DNA of 64,000 nt from Martelella lutilitoris. GTDB taxonomy: Bacteria; Pseudomonadota; Alphaproteobacteria; Rhizobiales; Rhizobiaceae. Location: contig NZ_VCLB01000002.1 in assembly GCF_005924265.1 (NCBI RefSeq), positions 186,001 to 250,000 of the forward strand, in the 5' to 3' direction. Every line of letters begins with the position of its first letter. The first letter of the stretch is position 1. Position numbers and translations under genes: made by a program. Shown here piece by piece: positions 1 to 8,759 of this stretch. The notes beneath the pieces were generated by a model, which saw only the letters and a list, made by a program, of their open reading frames with translations, made no database searches and had not been told where the DNA came from.

Positions 1-272
1 TCGTTGCCGATGCAGGTGAGCGCCGAGACATCGGCGGAGAGGCAGGTCGCGGGCAGGGGGCGCCGGTTGGATTTATAGCGGCCGATCAGCTCGCCGCTGA
101 AATGCAACGCTTCCGCGGCCGAACCGCCATTGCCGAACACATAGACGCAACCGCCCGCACATACGCTCTGCCAGATTGCGTCAGCGATGGCGATGATATC
201 GGGAAGGCGAGCCCGCATTTCCGCGTTCATGGCAAAATGGGCCGCCATCTCCTCTTCCAGGCTTGCCGTCAT
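1..272 (-). CDS. GmhA-like SIS-domain sugar-phosphate isomerase (partial, runs off left edge)
   Basis: The first 90 codons of a sugar isomerase (SIS) domain protein; the 3' part lies outside the window. The motif FGNGGSAAEALHFSGEL, followed by a stretch ending in DVSALTCIGND, is the typical N-terminal part of the GmhA/sedoheptulose-7-phosphate isomerase family, which interconverts phosphorylated aldoses and ketoses in the cytoplasm. The ATG (270-272) overlaps the TGA of the upstream ROK kinase in an ATGA (269-272), so the two are translationally coupled. Beside a kinase and a sugar importer it probably isomerises the phosphorylated imported sugar rather than making LPS heptose, but the substrate is inferred only from context. 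Confidence 0.8.
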   Translation of the reverse strand, partial: MTASLEEEMAAHFAMNAEMRARLPDIIAIADAIWQSVCAGGCVYVFGNGGSAAEALHFSGELIGRYKSNRRPLPATCLSADVSALTCIGN

Positions 273-1234
273 TCTCTGATCCTCACCTTGACGCCCGTGG
301 CGCTGCCGATTTCGTTCCATGCGACGGAGGCCGCAGAGGCTACGCCCGAATTGCGGCCGAAGCCCGTCTTGCGCACCGTCAGGCGTTGACCGACGCCGGC
401 GGCCATGCTGCTGCCGACGAGCGCCATCGCGGGCGCGAAGAGCTCTCCATCGGCCTCGGTCACGCCGCCGCCGAGCACCAGCAGGGCGGGATCGAACAGA
501 TCGGCGGCCGCGCGCACCGCACGGGCAAGCATGCCCATCGAACTGTGCCAGAAGGCAAGGGCCTCCTCGTCGCCGGCAAGCGCCGCCTCGGCGACGTCGC
601 GCGCGGAATAGGACCGCGGCGTCGCCATGCACGTGGCCTTGGCTTCGGTGTAGCGCTTGCCGATCGATGTTCCCGAGACATAGGCTTCAAAACATCCCGT
701 CAGGCCGCAGTTACAGGCGCGGCCATCGTAAATCAGCGGGATGTGGCCGAGCTCCGACCCGTTGCCGGTATGGCCGGTATAAAGAAAGCCATCGGTGATG
801 ACGCCGCAGCCAATCCCCGAAGAGACGGTGATATAGGTCACGTCCCTCACCGCGTCGGGATTGTCCCAAAGCGCCGTGGCGATTGCGCCCGCCGCCGCGT
901 CATTCTGCAGATAGGCCTTCGCGCCGAAGCTGGTTTCCATCTGCTTTGTCAGCGGTATGCGATCCCAGTCCGGCAGGTTGGGCGGAGACAGGACCAGGCC
1001 TTTTTCGAGGTCGAGCGGACCGCCGCAGGCAATGCCCGTTCCCTCTATGGTGAGCCCGTTCTTTCTGGCGTGGGCCTCGGCTGCCCTGCCGAGCCGCTCG
1101 ATCAGCGCCAGGCTCGGCTCCGCCCTGACGGGCGAGCGCTCGCGAGACTGAAAGGCGATTGCGCCATCGGCATGCACGAGGCCGACGGCGATCTTGGTGG
1201 CCCCGATATCCACCGCCAGGACGACGGGCGTCAT
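269..1234 (-). CDS. ROK-family sugar kinase
   Basis: A 321-residue ROK (repressor/ORF/kinase) protein without a DNA-binding N-terminus, so a kinase and not a repressor. The phosphate-binding motif DIGATK is at residues 9-14, a catalytic Asn-Asp pair near 111-112, and the zinc site comprises His164 (ELGH) and the cysteines of ACNCGLTGCFE (173-183). ROK kinases phosphorylate glucose, fructose, N-acetylmannosamine or N-acetylglucosamine. I chose ATG 1234 because AAAGAGA precedes it at good spacing; upstream ATGs at 1255 and 1297 lack a clear ribosome site. It is divergent from the ABC operon and overlaps the isomerase downstream. Substrate is not determinable here. Confidence 0.87.
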   Translation of the reverse strand: MTPVVLAVDIGATKIAVGLVHADGAIAFQSRERSPVRAEPSLALIERLGRAAEAHARKNGLTIEGTGIACGGPLDLEKGLVLSPPNLPDWDRIPLTKQMETSFGAKAYLQNDAAAGAIATALWDNPDAVRDVTYITVSSGIGCGVITDGFLYTGHTGNGSELGHIPLIYDGRACNCGLTGCFEAYVSGTSIGKRYTEAKATCMATPRSYSARDVAEAALAGDEEALAFWHSSMGMLARAVRAAADLFDPALLVLGGGVTEADGELFAPAMALVGSSMAAGVGQRLTVRKTGFGRNSGVASAASVAWNEIGSATGVKVRIRE

Positions 1235-1265
1235 AGTGTCTCTTTGTTCTGCCATATCACTTATC

Positions 1266-1279
1266 TGGTAACGTTTGCA
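1266..1279. promoter_or_regulatory. LacI-type operator candidate and ROK promoter
   Basis: TGGTAACGTTTGCA is palindromic in the pattern TGnnAACGTTnnCA, typical for LacI-family repressors. A 12/14 match lies at 1417-1430. On the minus strand a -35 TTGACT (1311-1316) and a -10 AATGAT (1287-1292) are 18 bp apart, so the operator would cover the start of the kinase transcript. The cognate repressor is probably outside the window. Confidence 0.5.
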
Positions 1280-1397
1280 TGTCCGCATCATTGGCACGCG
1301 CCTTAAATTTAGTCAATACATCAAAGAGAAGTCCCGTAAAAGGCTAGTTTTAAGGCAGAAATCGCAGATAGAGCGTGAAATTTGGTGTGAAGCTTTG

Positions 1398-1430
1398 TTG
1401 ACCAGCGAAAAATATGTGATATCGTTTGCA
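1398..1430 (+). promoter_or_regulatory. Promoter and overlapping operator of the sugar ABC operon
   Basis: TTGACC (1398-1403) and TATCGT (1420-1425) are separated by 16 bp. The -10 lies within TGATATCGTTTGCA (1417-1430), the near copy of the operator at 1266-1279. A GGGAGG ribosome site (about 1440-1445) precedes the ATG at 1453. Two similar operators on either side of the divergent promoters suggest coordinated repression, possibly by looping. Confidence 0.5.
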
Positions 1431-1452
1431 GGTCTTTTAGGGAGGAAACAAC

Positions 1453-2802
1453 ATGAATTTGCGTGCTCAATTGAAGCTGTCAACGCTGCTGGCCGCTGGC
1501 TTTGCCTGTGGTCTACCTGCCCTGGCGCAGGCGGAGGAATTGTCCGTTGTCTATCGCGAATCGCCCTATGTGTCGGCGGTCATGGAGGCGGCCAAGGCCG
1601 AATTCGAAGCCGAACACCCCGGCGACACGATCGAGCTCAACGCGATCAGTTCGTCGGCGCGCGACTACTACACCAAGGTTTCGCTGATGAACCAGTCGGC
1701 ATCGACGGCGCCTGACATCATCTATGAGGATGGTTTCCAGATCACCGCGGATGCCGCCGCGGGCTATCTCGAGCCGCTGGACGAGCGGCTCTCCGGCTGG
1801 GACGAGTGGGATCAGTTCTCCCAGATCGCGGTCCAGAACGGAAAGTCTTTCGTCGACGGCAAGGTTTACGGCATTCCGCTCGGCACCGACACCCAGGCCA
1901 TCTGGTACAACAAGGACCTTCTCGAAAAGGCCGGAGTGGGGGCTGACTGGCAGCCGAAGACCTGGCAGGACATTCTCGATGCCGCGGCCAAGGTGAAGGA
2001 AAACCTCCCCGGCGTCGATCCGATCAATATCTATGTGACGAAGGCCGGCAACGAGGCGAGCACGATGCGGGGTCTCATGAACCTGATCTCCGGCACGCCG
2101 GGCGGGCTCTCGGCAACGCTTTTCGATCCGGAAACGCAGAAATGGATCGTCGGATCCAAGGGCTTCCGCGATGCGCTGGCCTTCCTGAAAACCGCCTATG
2201 ACAACGGCTATCTCGTGTCCGATACCGATCTTCAGGATTCGAGCTTCCAGAACGTTCTCGTCGAACAGCGCGTGCCCGAGGGCAAGGTTGCCATGTTCAT
2301 CGACGGCAACTGGATCTGGGCGCGCTGGATCGAGGGCGGCACCGCGCCCTGGGCGGCGTGGAACGAGACGCTGGGCATGGCCAAGATCCCGACGCAGAAT
2401 GGCCAGGGCAACGGCTTCACCTCCATGTCCGGCGGCTGGACCATCGCCATGAGCCCGAAGACCGAGGACAAGGATCTCGCCTTTGATTTCATGACCACGG
2501 TCGCCAATTTCGAAAACAGCCTGACCTATGCCATTCGCGCCGGATCGATCGGCGTGCGCAAGGACGTCATCGCGGACGAGACCTATCTCGAGACCAATCC
2601 GACCGCCGGTTTCTTCTCCTCACTGGTTGAGGTGACCAACTTCCGCCCGGCGCTGGAAATCTATCCGCAGGTCTCCTCCCTCATCCAGGAGACGATGGAG
2701 GCCGTAACGGTCGGCGGAGACAGCGTCGAAGACGCCGCCGGCCGCTTCGACCGCCAGCTCACCCGTCTTGCCGGCTCGTCGAACGTCGAAAAAGCGAACT
2801 GA
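1453..2802 (+). CDS. Sugar ABC transporter substrate-binding protein (family 1)
   Basis: A 449-residue periplasmic solute-binding protein. Residues 1-27 form a classical Sec signal peptide ending near ALAQA, and the mature protein has the SBP family 1 fold typical of oligosaccharide and sugar binders (CUT1 class), including an extended Trp-rich segment (WIWARWIEGG) in the middle. It opens an operon of binding protein, two permeases, sulfatase and ATPase. The start has a strong GGAGG. The associated sulfatase suggests a sulfated saccharide, but the ligand cannot be read from the sequence. Confidence 0.87.
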   Translation: MNLRAQLKLSTLLAAGFACGLPALAQAEELSVVYRESPYVSAVMEAAKAEFEAEHPGDTIELNAISSSARDYYTKVSLMNQSASTAPDIIYEDGFQITADAAAGYLEPLDERLSGWDEWDQFSQIAVQNGKSFVDGKVYGIPLGTDTQAIWYNKDLLEKAGVGADWQPKTWQDILDAAAKVKENLPGVDPINIYVTKAGNEASTMRGLMNLISGTPGGLSATLFDPETQKWIVGSKGFRDALAFLKTAYDNGYLVSDTDLQDSSFQNVLVEQRVPEGKVAMFIDGNWIWARWIEGGTAPWAAWNETLGMAKIPTQNGQGNGFTSMSGGWTIAMSPKTEDKDLAFDFMTTVANFENSLTYAIRAGSIGVRKDVIADETYLETNPTAGFFSSLVEVTNFRPALEIYPQVSSLIQETMEAVTVGGDSVEDAAGRFDRQLTRLAGSSNVEKAN

Positions 2803-2803
2803 C

Positions 2804-3712
2804 ATGGCGCAAGGGGCAAGCGGAACGGGCCAAGGGCCGGCAGCAGTGCTGATGCGCATTGTGCCGCTTGCCCCGGCCACCCTGATGATCGTCGCCTTCT
2901 TTCTGGTGCCGATCATCTGGGCCATCTACACATCCATGACCAATCTCGGATTGTCGGGCTACGCAGCACGCAATCCGGCCTTCATCGGCTTTGAGAATTA
3001 CTACTATCTCTTTACCGATCCGCGCACATGGGCGGCGCTCGGACGGACGGCGGTGTTCGTCGGCCTCTCCGTTGCCGGGCAGAACATTGTCGGCTTTTGC
3101 ATTGCCTATGTGCGGCAGATGGCGACGCCTGCCATCCAGAGCCTTGCCTCGGTCATCGTCATCACCGCCTGGGTGGTGCCGGAAGTCGTTGCGGGCTTTC
3201 TGTGGTACACATTCCTGCGCGGCGACGAATCCGGCATGAACCAGATTTTCGATATTTTCGGCTTTGCCCACCAGCAATGGCTTCTGACGGCGCCGCTTGC
3301 CGCGGTGATCGTCATCAACATCTGGCGCGGCTGTGCCTTTTCCATGCTCGTCTATTCCGCAGCTCTTCAGGATGTCTCGAGCGAAGTGCTTGAAGCCGCC
3401 GAGATCGACGGGGCAGGGCGCATGCAATCGATCTTCGGCGTCATCCTGCCGATCATCCGCCCGGTGATCGCCATCAATGTGGTGCTGACCACGCTCAACA
3501 CGCTCGGTGTGTTCGGTATCATCTGGATCACCACGGCGGGCGGGCCCGGCACGCGCTCGGAAACGCTGCCGCTCCTGATGTACAATCAGGCCTATGATTT
3601 CGGCCTTATCGGCTACGGCTCGTCAATCGCCGTCCTGCTGCTTGGCTTCGGCGTCATCGCCTCCCTCATCTATGTCCGTCTGTTCAAAGTGGGAGAAGCG
3701 CGCAATGGCTAA
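2804..3712 (+). CDS. Sugar ABC transporter permease (MalF/UgpA type)
   Basis: A 302-residue inner-membrane permease with about six transmembrane segments. The EAA loop that contacts the ATPase appears as EVLEAAEIDGAGRMQSIFGV in the second half, followed by LPIIRP. This is the MalF-like partner of a CUT1 importer. ATG 2804 is one base after the TGA of the binding-protein gene; an upstream in-frame start at 2768 would overlap that gene and has no support. The end overlaps the next permease by 8 bp. Confidence 0.88.
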   Translation: MAQGASGTGQGPAAVLMRIVPLAPATLMIVAFFLVPIIWAIYTSMTNLGLSGYAARNPAFIGFENYYYLFTDPRTWAALGRTAVFVGLSVAGQNIVGFCIAYVRQMATPAIQSLASVIVITAWVVPEVVAGFLWYTFLRGDESGMNQIFDIFGFAHQQWLLTAPLAAVIVINIWRGCAFSMLVYSAALQDVSSEVLEAAEIDGAGRMQSIFGVILPIIRPVIAINVVLTTLNTLGVFGIIWITTAGGPGTRSETLPLLMYNQAYDFGLIGYGSSIAVLLLGFGVIASLIYVRLFKVGEARNG

Positions 3713-4544
3713 TCTTGCCAAGGCCAAGACCCGCGACCGGCTGGCCGCCGATATCGCGCTCACCTTCGTTGCCATCGCCTTCGTCGTGCCGATGGTGTGG
3801 ATGGTGCTGGCCGCTTTCGATGCCGAGGCGACGCTTGCCATTCAACTGCCGGCCCGCTGGAGCCTGACGAATTTCGGCGCGATCCTGACGGAGGATGTCG
3901 CGATCCGGCCCTTCATGAACAGCGTCATCATTTCGGCCGGCACGTCCTGCCTGGTGGTCATCCTCGCGCTCTTTGCCGGCTATCCGTTGTCGCGCTACAG
4001 GCTGCGCTACGGAAAGCAGTATATCTACACCATCGTCTTTGCCAGCGCGCTGCCGATCACCGCCATCATGGTGCCGATCTATGTGATGTTCGTCCATATC
4101 GGCCTCGTCGATACGCTTGCGGGCGTCATCGTCTTCCGCACGGCGGCGGAGCTTCCCTTTGCGGTCTGGCTGATGAAGGGCTTCATGGATGCCATTCCGA
4201 CCGATCTGGAAGAGGCGGCGTGGACGGAAGGGGCATCCCGCATGGAAGGCGTCGCCTATATCGTCGTGCCGCTCCTGGCGCCGGGGATCGCGACCATCTT
4301 CATCCTCTCCTTCATCGAGAACTGGGGCAATTTCTTCGTACCCTTCATCCTGCTGCAAAGCCGCGACAACTATCCGATGGCCGTCTCGCTCTACAGCTTC
4401 TTCGGAGAATATGGCGAGGCCATGTATGGCCAGCTTGCCGCCTTCGCGCTGCTGTACACAGCGCCCACGCTGCTTGTCTATTTCCTGATCCAGAAGCCGC
4501 TGCAGAAGGGTGGTCTTCGGCTTGGCGGCGCGGTCAAGGCCTGA
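3705..4544 (+). CDS. Sugar ABC transporter permease (MalG/UgpE type)
   Basis: A 279-residue permease with six predicted membrane helices and the EAA motif DLEEAAWTEGASRMEGVAYI, followed by VPLLAPG. It belongs to the MalG side of CUT1 importers and should pair with the permease at 2804-3712. The ATG at 3705 overlaps the end of the preceding gene by 8 bp, implying translational coupling. It is followed after 10 bases by the sulfatase, so transport and desulfation genes are co-transcribed. Confidence 0.88.
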   Translation: MANLAKAKTRDRLAADIALTFVAIAFVVPMVWMVLAAFDAEATLAIQLPARWSLTNFGAILTEDVAIRPFMNSVIISAGTSCLVVILALFAGYPLSRYRLRYGKQYIYTIVFASALPITAIMVPIYVMFVHIGLVDTLAGVIVFRTAAELPFAVWLMKGFMDAIPTDLEEAAWTEGASRMEGVAYIVVPLLAPGIATIFILSFIENWGNFFVPFILLQSRDNYPMAVSLYSFFGEYGEAMYGQLAAFALLYTAPTLLVYFLIQKPLQKGGLRLGGAVKA

Positions 4545-4554
4545 GGAAGAGATC

Positions 4555-5982
4555 ATGAAAAAGAAGCCTAATATTCTGTTCCTGTTTTCCGACCAGCACA
4601 GCGTGCGTGCGATGGGTAATTGTGCGGACACGCCGGTGGAAACGCCGTCGCTCGACCGCCTGGCCGCGGGCGGCATGCGTTTCGACAATGCCTATTGCCA
4701 GAACCCGCTTTGCGTGCCCAGCCGGGCGAGCCTTCTGACTGGAAAATACTGCCGCACGACCGGCATTTACGACAATCGCCACATCCTCCCCGCCAACGGC
4801 CCAACGCTGGCGCGCGCGATCGGCAGCGCCGGATACCGCACCGCGCTTGTGGGCAAGACGCATTTCAACGGCGAGCAGTTCCAGGGCTTTCAGGAACGCC
4901 CCTACGGCGATCTCTACGGCCAGGCGCACCAGCCGGATCCCGCCCGCCACGCCAACGAATCCGGCCTCGGCGATATCCTGGGCGATGCCGGCCCTTCAGG
5001 CATTCCCCTTGCCATGACGCAGACGGAGATCTGCGTCAGCGAGGCGGCCAAATGGCTGCAGGGCCATGCGGGCCGACCGGGAGATGCGCCGTTCTTTCTG
5101 GCCGTCCATTTCGACAAACCGCATTTTCCGATCAACCCGCCGCGTCGCTTCTTCGAGCGTTTCGCGGGCAGGGTGGAACTGCCGGACTATGATCCCGACT
5201 GGCTTTCCCATGCGCCCGCCTTTGTGCGGAAAGCGGCGGCGGCGAGCGGCACGGCGCATCACCGGGGCGATGATGCGGTGAATGCCCGGGCGCTGGCTGC
5301 CTATTACGGCTGCGTCGAATGGGTCGACGATGCCGTTGGCCGGCTTCTGGATGTGATCGACTATCTCGGTCTCTTCGAGGATACGATCGTCATCTACGCC
5401 TCCGATCACGGTGAGATGGCGGCGCGGCGGGGGCTCTGGCAGAAGACCGTCTTCTATGAGGATTCCGCCCGTGTTCCGCTGATCATCCGCTGGCCCGGCG
5501 TGGCAGAGGCCGGGTGCCGGACGAATGCGCTTGCCGGACTGATCGACCTTTACCCGACCCTTTGCGCCGCAGCGGGAGTTACTCCGTCCGACGGTTTGGA
5601 AGGGTGTGACCTCACGCCGGTGATCGCCGGAGGTGAGGCGCCGGACCGTGACCTCTTCTGCGAAAGTGCCGTGTTGAAGCAGCCGGACCACGCCGGTTGC
5701 ATGCTGCGCCGCGGCGACTGGAAATACTGCCTCTACCTGGACGGCTGCGAGGAGCTCTACAACCTCGCCGATGATCCCGACGAGTGGAACGATCTCTCAC
5801 GGGCGCCGGGAGAGGCGGCGCTGAAGGCGGATCTGCGGGCGGCGACCGAGGCCTTTTTCAGGCCGGAGGGCTTTGCTGCGCGCTATGCCGCCACTCCGCG
5901 CATGCCTTTCGAGAAGCATTTCTACCCCTATTCAAACCAGTTCATCACCGGCAATGGCGTTGTCTTCGACGCGCGGCCCTGA
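4555..5982 (+). CDS. Cytoplasmic arylsulfatase-like sulfatase
   Basis: A 475-residue alkaline-phosphatase-superfamily sulfatase hydrolysing sulfate (possibly phosphonate) esters. The nucleophile signature CVPSRA begins at Cys53, the residue that becomes formylglycine in type I sulfatases; FSDQH near the N-terminus and YASDHGEM near residue 283 supply metal ligands. There is no signal peptide: the protein starts MKKKPNILFLFSDQH. It should therefore act in the cytosol on an imported substrate. ATG 4555 follows GAGGAAGAG. Its place between permease and ATPase genes ties it to the importer. Close families include choline-sulfatase and phosphonate monoester hydrolase, so the substrate remains open. 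Confidence 0.85.
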   Translation: MKKKPNILFLFSDQHSVRAMGNCADTPVETPSLDRLAAGGMRFDNAYCQNPLCVPSRASLLTGKYCRTTGIYDNRHILPANGPTLARAIGSAGYRTALVGKTHFNGEQFQGFQERPYGDLYGQAHQPDPARHANESGLGDILGDAGPSGIPLAMTQTEICVSEAAKWLQGHAGRPGDAPFFLAVHFDKPHFPINPPRRFFERFAGRVELPDYDPDWLSHAPAFVRKAAAASGTAHHRGDDAVNARALAAYYGCVEWVDDAVGRLLDVIDYLGLFEDTIVIYASDHGEMAARRGLWQKTVFYEDSARVPLIIRWPGVAEAGCRTNALAGLIDLYPTLCAAAGVTPSDGLEGCDLTPVIAGGEAPDRDLFCESAVLKQPDHAGCMLRRGDWKYCLYLDGCEELYNLADDPDEWNDLSRAPGEAALKADLRAATEAFFRPEGFAARYAATPRMPFEKHFYPYSNQFITGNGVVFDARP

Positions 5983-6011
5983 CAGACGCGAAACAGCCGA
6001 GGAGGAAACCA

Positions 6012-7145
<1,134 letters not shown>

Positions 7146-7459
7146 ACGCGAAGCCTCTATTGCGTTTGGCTGACGGGAGGTCTCTCTTACAGCGCGGTAC
7201 GATCTTTTCAAAGCGCAGGAAAAGCGGTGCGATGGCGAAGTGGAAACCGCAAGGAACCAACGCCTACTGCTGTCGAGTGCTCATGCGCAACTCGCGGATC
7301 ATCCGCGGGTGGCCCATGAAAAGAAGCTGTTCGCCTCCATCGTGTATAAGTGGGAAGCCTGCTCGGAGGCGACTAAGAACTCATTTTAGGCTCCGGCGTC
7401 CTGATGATACGCGGATTTCTGGGTGAAGGGCTTGCGGGGATAGTGGCGATCGCAGGTCG
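7146..7459. other. Intergenic stretch with a possible gene remnant
   Basis: No convincing intact gene. On the plus strand, 7198-7389 reads as 63 codons of protein-like composition (begins YDLFKAQEKR, ends in TAG) but has no ATG before it back to the TGA at 7171. A competing plus-strand frame (7142-7426) has a start but a biased, Arg/Ser-rich composition. The region may be a decayed gene; I do not recognise the family. Confidence 0.25.
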
Positions 7460-8473
7460 TCAAACCTTACCGGTGGATGTTCTGACAATCAGGTCGACGG
7501 GCCATATTTCCTGAAGTGCCGTCACGGCCTCACCTCCAATGCGGTCAAGCAGCATTTGGGCGATGCGCTTGCCGGCGGCTTGAACGGGAGAGAATGTCGT
7601 CGTCAGCGGAAGGCTCGACAGATCCGCGCGAACGGTGGATAGGCCATCATCATGTGCAACGATCGAGATATCTTTTCCGATATCGAGCCCGTTCTCCCGC
7701 AAAGCCTGCATGACCCCTATGGCAACAACGGTTGAGCCACAGACAATTGCCGTGGGTTTCACGGTTTGCGACAAAAACGCACGCGCAGCCTGATATCCTT
7801 TTTCCACCGTCATCGGCGCAGCAACCACAAGAGATGGCTCGAAATTCAGATGGCGGCCCTCCAAGGCCTTCCGGTAGCCAATAAGCCGGTCATCTGCATA
7901 ATTTCGGTCGGGCTGTCCGTTGATCAGCCCGATCTTTTCGTGGCCAAGGTCAAGCAGAAGTTCCGTTGCCCGCCGAAATCCGCCTTCATTGTCTATGTCA
8001 AGATAAGCGTGCTCGCTTCCGCGCTTCGTTCGGCCATGCGTGACAAACGGGAAGTCAAGCTTGGCAAGGTGTTCGACCCGCTCGTCTTCGACCTTTGTGC
8101 CGACGATGATGATGCCGTCAACGGCGCCTTCACGAGCCAGACGGTCATAGGTGTCGATTTCGTGAGCCGCAATTGTCGGCGTCAGCAGAATGTCGGTTCC
8201 CACTTCACCCAGCGCTTCGCTCAACCCTGCGAGCACCTCGAGAAAGTGCGGATCGACGATCAAATTTCTCTCCATCGGGAAGACCACGCCGATAGAGCCC
8301 GCCTTTCCGGTGACAAGCCGGCGTGCTGACGAATTCGGGCGATAACCATGTTCCAGGGCCGTCTTAAGAACGAGCCGCTTCGTTTCTTCGCTCACGTCGG
8401 CATAGCCGGCAAGCGCGCGACTAACAGTGGTCTGGGAGAGATTGAGAAATGTCGCGAGTTCTTTCTGGTTCAT
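7460..8473 (-). CDS. aglR: LacI-family repressor of the alpha-glucoside operon
   Basis: A 337-residue LacI/GalR regulator. The N-terminal helix-turn-helix and hinge read MNQKELATFLNLSQTTVSRA at residues 1-20, then a periplasmic-binding-like effector domain with the usual VCGSTVVAIGVMQAL segment. The ATG at 8473 puts the HTH at the very N-terminus as usual; a GTG four codons upstream (8485) is also possible. It is divergent from the agl-like operon across 286 bases that hold two palindromic operators. Likely a repressor released by an alpha-glucoside or a derivative. The symbol rests on synteny with the rhizobial agl locus. Confidence 0.82.
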   Translation of the reverse strand: MNQKELATFLNLSQTTVSRALAGYADVSEETKRLVLKTALEHGYRPNSSARRLVTGKAGSIGVVFPMERNLIVDPHFLEVLAGLSEALGEVGTDILLTPTIAAHEIDTYDRLAREGAVDGIIIVGTKVEDERVEHLAKLDFPFVTHGRTKRGSEHAYLDIDNEGGFRRATELLLDLGHEKIGLINGQPDRNYADDRLIGYRKALEGRHLNFEPSLVVAAPMTVEKGYQAARAFLSQTVKPTAIVCGSTVVAIGVMQALRENGLDIGKDISIVAHDDGLSTVRADLSSLPLTTTFSPVQAAGKRIAQMLLDRIGGEAVTALQEIWPVDLIVRTSTGKV

Positions 8474-8523
8474 GTCAAAAGGCACTTGGCGTAGAGGCTC
8501 GCGACAATGGCGAGCTGGTTAAA

Positions 8524-8541
8524 TTCCAATTCGATTTGGAA
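8524..8541. promoter_or_regulatory. LacI-type operator candidate (regulator-proximal)
   Basis: TTCCAATTCGATTTGGAA is an inverted repeat (TTCCAA/TTGGAA) around a central CG, the hallmark of LacI-family operators. It lies about 50 bp upstream of the repressor start and is related to the second site at 8643-8660, so it may serve autoregulation. A further half-site TTCCAATTAAA lies at about 8579-8589. Confidence 0.5.
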
Positions 8542-8607
8542 ACATAATTATATCAGACATATAGCAAAAAGAGTCATATTTCCAATTAAAACGTCAAAAA
8601 AATGTGT

Positions 8608-8660
8608 TTGACAACCGATGAATAGGGATTAGGTTACGACTCATCCAATACGAATTGGAT
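8608..8660 (+). promoter_or_regulatory. Promoter and operator of the alpha-glucoside operon
   Basis: A consensus -35 TTGACA (8608-8613) and a weak -10 TAGGTT (8630-8635) are 16 bp apart. The palindrome ATCCAATACGAATTGGAT (8643-8660, 7-bp arms) would cover the start of transcription, a classical repressor position. The binding-protein ATG follows at 8760, preceded by GGGAGG. Confidence 0.55.
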
Positions 8661-8759
8661 AGCCAATTTGGGTCCTGTAGGCTGCAGTCGGGCTTCGCCG
8701 TCGCTGCAATCTCCCGTGTTTGAGGAAGCAGGATCTAGAACCTTGGGAGGACGAAAACC

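Noticed and set aside
263-1306. Long plus-strand open frame opposite the ROK kinase
   Set aside because: It is a high-GC shadow of the kinase gene; the kinase has conserved motifs and a ribosome site, the shadow has neither.
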